A stretch of 5,779 nucleotides of DNA. Origin: Reyranella sp. Its GTDB lineage: Bacteria > Pseudomonadota > Alphaproteobacteria > Reyranellales > Reyranellaceae. Of the stretch, positions 1 through 5,779 are shown piece after piece (within the stretch, counting starts at the first letter, position 1; each line of letters begins with the position of its first letter). A model generated the notes under the pieces. That model ran no database searches and was not told where the DNA came from. It saw only the letters and a program-made list of their open reading frames with translations. The stretch covers positions 1-5,779 of the forward strand of contig JADHLS010000395.1 in the NCBI GenBank assembly GCA_016780605.1, read 5' to 3'. The translations under genes and the position numbers were made by a program.

Positions 1-1
1 C

Positions 2-328
2 GCCGCGCGGATGGCGCGCATGGCGATCCGCATGGTCCACATCACCCGCGAGCATGCGATCGATCACAAGGTGTCGATGAAACTACGGGTTGGCATCAAC
101 AGCGGCCCGGTCGTCGCCGGCGTCATCGGCAAGAGCAAATACATCTACGACCTGTGGGGCGACACCGTGAACCTCGCCAGTCGGATGGAATCGGGGGGTA
201 TACCCGACATGATCCAGGTCACCCGATCGGTCTACGAGCAGCTCAAGGACCAGTTTGCCTTTGAGCCGCGCGGCGAGATCGAGGTCAAGGGCAAGGGAGG
301 TGTCGAAGCCTGGCTGCTGAAGATGTGA
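2..328 (+). CDS. Class III adenylate cyclase, C-terminal part of the catalytic domain (5' end outside window)
   Basis: The frame is open from the left edge to a TGA at 326-328, giving 108 residues of a class III nucleotide cyclase domain, which makes cyclic AMP from ATP. The core motifs are LRVGINSGPVVAGVIG, then YDLWGDTVNLASRMES. In the second motif the Asp codon at 149-151 sits where adenylate cyclases carry the adenine-recognising Asp (guanylate cyclases usually have Cys). The Asn at 170-172 and Arg at 182-184 match the transition-state Asn and Arg; the Asp-Asn-Arg spacing of 7 and 4 is the family's. The two metal-binding Asp residues and the substrate Lys lie upstream of the window, so activity cannot be fully judged. 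The protein ends soon after the typical strand EVKGKGGVEAWLL, so the catalytic domain is C-terminal. N-terminal sensor or membrane domains, common in this family, cannot be seen. The ATG at 11 is internal to the domain and not a credible start. Confidence 0.93.
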   Translation, partial: AARMARMAIRMVHITREHAIDHKVSMKLRVGINSGPVVAGVIGKSKYIYDLWGDTVNLASRMESGGIPDMIQVTRSVYEQLKDQFAFEPRGEIEVKGKGGVEAWLLKM

Positions 329-424
329 GGGAAAGGATTGCCCAAAGTGCTGCCGGGCCCGGTTACCTCTCCAATTTGGCCACAATGGAGCGATAATTTG
401 CCCCGCTTGGGGGACTTGACCTCG

Positions 425-453
425 TTGAAAGAAAAGCATTTTTTGCCGATTCT
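425..453 (+). promoter_or_regulatory. Possible sigma-70-type promoter upstream of the HlyD-family gene (weak)
   Basis: The 329-529 spacer contains a locally AT-richer patch (about 422-455) that stands out from the GC-rich surroundings. Within it TTGAAA (425-430) is followed, after 17 bases, by GATTCT (448-453), a poor -10 match. A second -35-like TTGACC lies at 416-421, and an isolated GATAAT at 392-397 has no good -35 partner. A promoter somewhere here is reasonable because the upstream gene has ended and 201 bases separate the two genes, but the exact boxes are a guess. Confidence 0.2.
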
Positions 454-529
454 GCAGCTATGGTAGCAGCCGAGGGCCGGGTCAGGCAGGCTGGGGGATG
501 AGCCGGGTGATGAGGACGGGCAGCGGGTT

Positions 530-1525
530 GTGGTGACGAGGCGTACATTGAAGCGGATGATGGTCGGGACGGTCGTTGCGGCGGCCGTGGGTGCGGCTGC
601 CTGGATTGCCAACAGCCAGCAGACCGCCAACGGCACCACGGCGCCCCCGGCACAGTCGGGCCCCCTCATCGCGCGCGGCTATACGGATGCGCCGGCAGGT
701 ACGGTCATGCTCGCCAATGACCCCAACGGCGGCTCCCTGTTGATGGAGATGCGGGTTCGCGAAGGCCAGACGGTCAAGCGCGACGACATCATTGCCGTGA
801 TGGCGAACTACCCTGCCGCTGACGTCGGGGTGCAGATGGCCGAAAATAACCTCCGCAAGTCCGAATGGGCCCGTGAGAAGATCCTGAAAGGCACCCGGGT
901 CATCGATCTGAAGCTCGAGGAGGACGCCCTCAAGTCGGCGATCGAGCAGGACAAGCTCAACACGATGTTGCGTAACCGCGCGGGCCTGCCGCCCGAGGAG
1001 AAAGAACTCCAGGTCTCATTGGCTGCGCAGGGCCTCAAGAACCAGCGGGCGAGCCTCGAAATCAGCAAGCGCCGGTTAGCGAGTGACTTAGAGGCCAATG
1101 CGATTGAGATCACCCGCCTGAAGGCCGCCCTGGACCAGGCGATAGCCATTCGCGAGCAGGCGCTCGTGCGGTCGCCGATCGATGGGGTCGTGACGCAGGT
1201 TAACTCGCGCCAGGGCGAGATGGCCTCCAACCTCGGTATCGCCAAACTCGTGGACATGAAGCAGCTGCGGGTTTTCGCAACCGTCGACGAGGTGCATCTG
1301 CCTCGGCTGAAGCCGGGCGCTCCGGTCGAGGTCACATTCCGCGGCAATCCTGTCGTCTTTCGCGGCAAGATCGCGCTCGCTCCCATGATGGTGAAGAGGG
1401 AGAAGCGCAGCGAGGCCGACCTTGGCGTTGCCAGCGTGCGCCAGATCGAGGTCGAGATCGAGGCCGACGAGGGAGTGACGTTTCCCCAGCTGCTGGGGCA
1501 CGAGGCGCGCGTCACCTTTCTGTAG
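530..1525 (+). CDS. HlyD/DevB-type membrane fusion protein (periplasmic adaptor subunit)
   Basis: Predicted 331-residue adaptor that would link an inner-membrane exporter to the outer membrane. The N-terminus has a basic stretch (RRTLKR, residues 4-9) and a hydrophobic signal anchor at about 11-27. A half lipoyl/barrel segment follows (about 47-95, with VREGQTVKRDD at 76-86). An alpha-helical coiled-coil hairpin spans about 100-212 and turns near the Gly-Pro-rich NRAGLPPEE at 149-157. The second lipoyl half opens with the hallmark RSPIDGVV at 214-221, and a beta-barrel region runs to the C-terminus (KPGAPVEVTF at 261-270). The length fits DevB-like adaptors of ABC exporters. GTG at 530 is chosen because it keeps the basic n-region before the anchor. 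GTG at 533 and ATG at 557 are alternatives, and the first in-frame upstream stop is TAG at 464-466. The ribosome site is weak (GGACGGG at 514-520). No permease, ATPase or outer-membrane channel gene lies in the window, so the exported substrate is unknown. The family call is firm; the subfamily is less certain. Confidence 0.88.
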   Translation: MVTRRTLKRMMVGTVVAAAVGAAAWIANSQQTANGTTAPPAQSGPLIARGYTDAPAGTVMLANDPNGGSLLMEMRVREGQTVKRDDIIAVMANYPAADVGVQMAENNLRKSEWAREKILKGTRVIDLKLEEDALKSAIEQDKLNTMLRNRAGLPPEEKELQVSLAAQGLKNQRASLEISKRRLASDLEANAIEITRLKAALDQAIAIREQALVRSPIDGVVTQVNSRQGEMASNLGIAKLVDMKQLRVFATVDEVHLPRLKPGAPVEVTFRGNPVVFRGKIALAPMMVKREKRSEADLGVASVRQIEVEIEADEGVTFPQLLGHEARVTFL

Positions 1526-1839
1526 CTCTGTAACGGGGACGCCGTGCTGACCTGTGGGAATTTCCACGTAGGCAAGCTCATCACGCACGTGTAACAAATT
1601 GTCCACTCGCGGCGGCGTGGAATGCAGACACGCAGCTAAACGCACGGGAGCCGAAGGGGAGAGAGACCCAAGGAGCGGAAATCCGGACGCAGCGGCCATG
1701 GACCTCACGGTGCGTAGGTAGCGACACATGGCCAGCCGGAGTGGCGACCGGCCCGCGAGAATCATCTGCAGATCGCCTAAAAAGCATTGAAACGACGCGG
1801 CGTCCCGCAACCTGCGGCCGACTTTGCAGTTGTTAATCC
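1526..1839. other. 314-base intergenic region between the adaptor gene and glgE
   Basis: I see no convincing gene here. Short open frames exist on both strands, but none has a recognisable motif or a good ribosome site. No hairpin followed by a T-run is present, so no intrinsic terminator can be called. Several short symmetrical elements occur. GTGGGAATTTCCAC (1554-1567) is a near-perfect inverted repeat. ATCTGCAGAT (1764-1773) is a perfect palindrome. GACGC-G-GCGTC (1794-1804) lies 35 bases before the glgE ATG. The region probably holds the glgE-treS promoter. TTGAAA at 1787-1792 resembles a -35 box but has no -10 box at normal spacing, and GTTAAT at 1832-1837 resembles a -10 box without a -35. 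Confidence 0.6.
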
Positions 1840-4800
1840 ATGGGCAGGTGCTGTGAGTCCGCGGCCACATCAGCCGGGGCGGGAGAGGCGCGTGGGCAAC
1901 TGCAGGTGCGGCAGCCCGCGATTTATCATGTCCACGCTGCAAGTCCGCCCGCCGAATGGCACCGGCGGCTCGGTCAGGCTGCGGGGCTTGGCATCGACTA
2001 CGTCTGCCTCAATCCATTCCTGACGCCGCGTGGGCTGCCTTTGTTGGTCAGCGATCTCAGCATGCCCAGCCCTGACCTCGGCCTTTCCGGGACAGCCGAG
2101 GAAGCAGTCGGTGCGCTTGCGAAGAGCTGCAAGCAGAAGGGCTTGCGTCTTTGCCTGGACATCGTCCTGGACCGGCTCGCCGCCGATGGTCCCTCGGCGC
2201 GGAGCGCCGGGCATTTGTTCCAGCGCCGCCATCAAAGCGATGTCGTCGACCCCCGGCTCGATCGTGCGGAGACGAATGCCGCTTTGGTGGGCACCGATGT
2301 CGATGGCCTGTCGTCCTGGTGGTCCGCGCATCTTGTGCGCCTGGCCCATGCGGGTGCCGACGCCTTCCGGCTGCTGGGGCTGACCCATTTGCCGGATCGT
2401 GCGCTTCGCACGATCGTCGCAGCGACGCGGCGTGAAGCGGCCTGCGCCTTCTGGGCCTGGACACCGGGCCTGGCTTGGTCTCGCCACGGCGAACTTTCGG
2501 GCGCCGGCCTCGATGGTGTATTCGCATCCACCGCCTGGTGGGACGGCAAGGCCGCTTGGTACGCCGAGGAGCTCGACAGGCTCAACCGTATCGCTTCCGT
2601 GATTGGCGTTGTCGGCGAGGCGCGCGACCTGCCGCTCGATGCCGGAACGCGCCAACGGTCCCTGCGCTTGGCCGCTGCGACCACCGATGGCCTCTTTATC
2701 CCGCAAGGCTTCGAGGTCGGCCTCGAGGTCGAGCTGCGCCGGGTCCACGGCGAACGTAGGCCGAATGCCCCGTGGCCGACGCGATCGGTCCGCCGGCTCA
2801 CAGGGGCGTCCGCCGCAATCAGCGGGCTCGCGTCGCTTGATGCGGTCGATCCACGCGAGGCCGGACGGGCGCGAGTCGTCGTGATCAACAACGACACGTC
2901 AAACGGCCAGCGCCTGACCATCAGCCTCGACCCGCTCGATCCGGCGGCGGGTGCGGTGCTGGGCAAGCCCCGTCTTCTGAACGGCGAGCCGGTGCCCGAT
3001 ATGCTGCAGCCCGGCGAGCTCCTCATTGCCGAGCTCGGCGCCATCGATTCCGTGCGGGATGACGAGCCGCTCTCCGCGAGCGCCGCGGCCAGCCGCCCCC
3101 CGGTGGTGATCGATCGTGTCACTCCGCACGTTCCGGGCTTTGCTGCCCGGCGGATCGTCGGCCAGCCCATCGCCGTCGAAGCGGACGTCTTCGCCGACGG
3201 CCACGACGTGTTGGCAGCCGAACTTCTGTGGCGCGCCGCCGACGAGGCGCATTGGCAGCGCGCACCCATGGTGCCGTTGGGCAATGACCGCTGGCGCGGC
3301 GCGATGATGCCGCGACGCATCGGTCGTCACTTTTTCACGATCGAGGCCTGGCGCGACGAGTATGGCAGTCTGCGGCACGCGCTGGAGGTGAAGCATCGAG
3401 CCGGTATCGACCTTGCCGTCGACATCGCCGACGCCACTGACCATCTTCGGCGGCTTGGGCTCGGCCATCTTGTCACCGCGCTGGCCGGTGCCGATACGGA
3501 AGCCAGCGTTCGTTTGTTGACAGCGGATGAGACCTGCCGGCTCGTGGCCTCCACCGCGGAGCGGCATCTTGTCTGCCGGCATCCCGAGATCGCGATCGAG
3601 ATCGAGCGGCCACGGGCGGAGTTCGCGAGCTGGTACGAGCTCTTTCCGCGGTCGCTCGGCACTTTCGAAGACGTCATCGCCCACCTGCCGCGGGTGCGCG
3701 ACATGGGTTTCGATGTGCTGTATTTCCCGCCGATCCATCCCATTGGATCGACCAACCGGAAAGGTCGCAACAATGCGCTGAAGGCGGCACCGGATGATCC
3801 GGGCAGTCCCTACGCAATCGGTGCCGGCGATGGAGGCCATGACGCGATCCATGCCGAACTTGGAACGCCGGCGTCGTTTCGACGCCTGGTCGCAGCGGCG
3901 CGCCAGCATGGCCTCGAGATCGCACTCGACTTCGCGATCCAATGTTCGCCCGATCATCCCTGGCTGAGAGACCATCCCGAATGGTTCCGCCGTCGCGCCG
4001 ATGGCTCGATCCGCTTCGCGGAGAACCCGCCGAAGAAGTACGAAGATATCGTTAATGTGGATTTCTACGCAGACAAGGCCGTGCCCGCCCTGTGGCTGGC
4101 TCTGCGCGACGTGGTCCTGCACTGGATCGGCGAGGGCGTGCGCATCTTCCGGGTCGATAATCCGCACACCAAGCCGCTGCCGTTCTGGGAATGGATGATC
4201 GCCGACGTCCGTCGCCGCCATGCCGACATCATCTTCCTGGCCGAGGCCTTCACGCGACCGACGATGATGTATCGCTTGGCGAAGGTCGGATTCTCGCAGT
4301 CCTACACGTACTTCACCTGGCGCAACGGCAAAGGTGAGATCGCCGACTATCTGCGCGAACTCACGACGACCGAGGTCGTCGACTACTACCGCCCCCATTT
4401 CTTCGTCAACACGCCTGACATCAATCCGTTCTTCCTGCAGAGCTCGGGCCGCTCAGGGTTCCTGATCCGCGCCGCACTCGCTGCGACGCTGTCGGGTCTG
4501 TGGGGCGTCTATTCCGGATTCGAGCTCTGCGAAGCGGCGGCTCTGCCGGGCCGTGAGGAATATCTCGATTCGGAGAAGTACGAGATACGGCATCGCGACT
4601 TCAACGTCCCGGGCAACATCGTCGCCGAGATCACGACGCTCAACCGCCTGCGGCGCCTGCACCCCGCGCTGCAGAGCCATCGCGGCGTTCGCTTCTACAA
4701 CGCCTTCAACGACCAGGTGCTGGTCTATGGCAAGCCCTCGCGCGGCGGCGACGAGATGATCCTGGTTGCCGTCAGTCTCGATCCCCATCAGCCGCAGGAA

Positions 4801-4976
4801 GCCACTTTCGAAGTGCCGTTGTGGGAATGGAAGCTGCCCGACGATGGCGCCGTCGACGTCGAGGACCTTATGCGCGGCGACCGCTTCACATGGCAGGGCA
4901 AGGTCCAGCGTCTACGCCTTGACCCCGCCAGTTTGCCCTTCGCCGTGTGGCGACTTGCGCCGGCTGGAGCCCTCTC

Positions 4977-4980
<4 letters not shown>
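1840..4980 (+). CDS. glgE: Alpha-1,4-glucan:maltose-1-phosphate maltosyltransferase GlgE with N-terminal degenerate GH13-like domain
   Basis: This 1046-residue cytoplasmic enzyme adds maltosyl units from alpha-maltose 1-phosphate to the non-reducing end of alpha-1,4-glucans (GH13_3). GlgE proper spans about 420-1046: an N-terminal beta domain opening at [13 protein letters not shown] (422-434), then the barrel. Visible signatures are [17 protein letters not shown] (629-645), NPPKKYED (729-736), RVDNPHTKP with nucleophile Asp773, FLAEAFTRP with acid/base Glu802, YFTWRN, NTPD with Asp860, and [10 protein letters not shown]. The 29-residue Asp773-Glu802 spacing equals that of Streptomyces GlgE (Asp394/Glu423, from memory). 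Asn729, Lys732, Tyr734 and Asn774 match its phosphate-binding residues. Residues ~27-320 form a second, amylase-like barrel (IYHVHA at 28-33) that lacks catalytic residues, followed by a beta domain to ~408. Actinobacterial GlgE has only about 660-700 residues; such fusions are, as I recall, typical of alphaproteobacteria. The start is uncertain: ATG at 1840 lies just after an in-frame TAA (1834-1836) and lacks a ribosome site, and GTG at 1906 is the alternative. The gene overlaps treS. Confidence 0.95.
4966..4969 (+). promoter_or_regulatory. Ribosome binding site deciding the TTG start of treS
   Basis: GGAG lies inside the last codons of glgE, 7 bases before the TTG at 4977. This near-ideal spacing supports TTG as the treS start over the downstream GTG at 5013, which has only a pyrimidine-rich, C-rich stretch before it. 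Its position within glgE means ribosomes finishing glgE pass directly over it. Confidence 0.75.

Positions 4981-5779
<799 letters not shown>

Noticed and set aside
353..362. CCGGGCCCGG as a terminator for the cyclase gene
   Set aside because: It has no loop bases and no following T-run, so it cannot act as a standard intrinsic terminator.
1088..1942. A 284-residue minus-strand frame covering the adaptor end, the intergenic gap and the glgE start
   Set aside because: About half of it is antisense to the adaptor's lipoyl and barrel region. The part in the gap has no recognisable domain and no good ribosome site, so I do not call a gene.
1787..2023. A 78-residue + strand frame beginning TTG at 1787 and overlapping the glgE start
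   Set aside because: Past 1900 it is out of frame with the conserved IYHVHA and DYVCLNPF sequence of glgE. It has no ribosome site and no motif.
2232..3320. A 362-residue minus-strand frame opposite the amylase-like half of glgE
   Set aside because: The Ser/Arg/Ala-rich translation is typical of a shadow frame, while the + strand frame here shows a continuous domain with family motifs.
2899..4398. A 499-residue open frame on the minus strand, opposite glgE
   Set aside because: It lies antisense to the conserved GlgE catalytic region, has low-complexity Arg/Gly/Asp-rich sequence and no recognisable motif. Long antisense frames are common in GC-rich genes.

Overview
The window is GC-rich (roughly 60-65% by eye). 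All genes lie on the + strand, and two use non-ATG starts (GTG and TTG). The style of the glgE and treS products, especially the long fused GlgE, points to an alphaproteobacterium (Hyphomicrobiales or Rhodospirillales type). This is an inference from family knowledge; no rRNA or other marker is present to prove it.

Layout: (1) positions 2-328 hold the C-terminal end of a class III adenylate cyclase catalytic domain, cut by the left edge. (2) 329-529 is a spacer with an AT-richer patch that may carry a promoter. (3) 530-1525 encodes a HlyD/DevB-type periplasmic adaptor (membrane fusion protein) with no transporter partner visible. (4) 1526-1839 is a 314-base gap with no convincing gene. (5) 1840-4980 encodes a 1046-residue GlgE maltosyltransferase whose first ~410 residues form a degenerate amylase-like domain. 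(6) 4977-5779 is the start of a trehalose synthase gene (treS). It overlaps the glgE stop by four bases, starts with TTG, and runs off the right edge.

The last two genes form a translationally linked pair of the GlgE pathway. TreS interconverts trehalose and maltose, a maltokinase (not in the window) makes maltose 1-phosphate, and GlgE transfers maltosyl units from it to a growing alpha-1,4-glucan. The maltokinase, either fused to TreS or encoded separately, and the branching enzyme GlgB would be expected just past the right edge. The cyclase and adaptor genes show no clear functional link to this pathway and are set apart by spacers. The pathway itself is known; the least understood element is the catalytically dead amylase-like half fused to GlgE.
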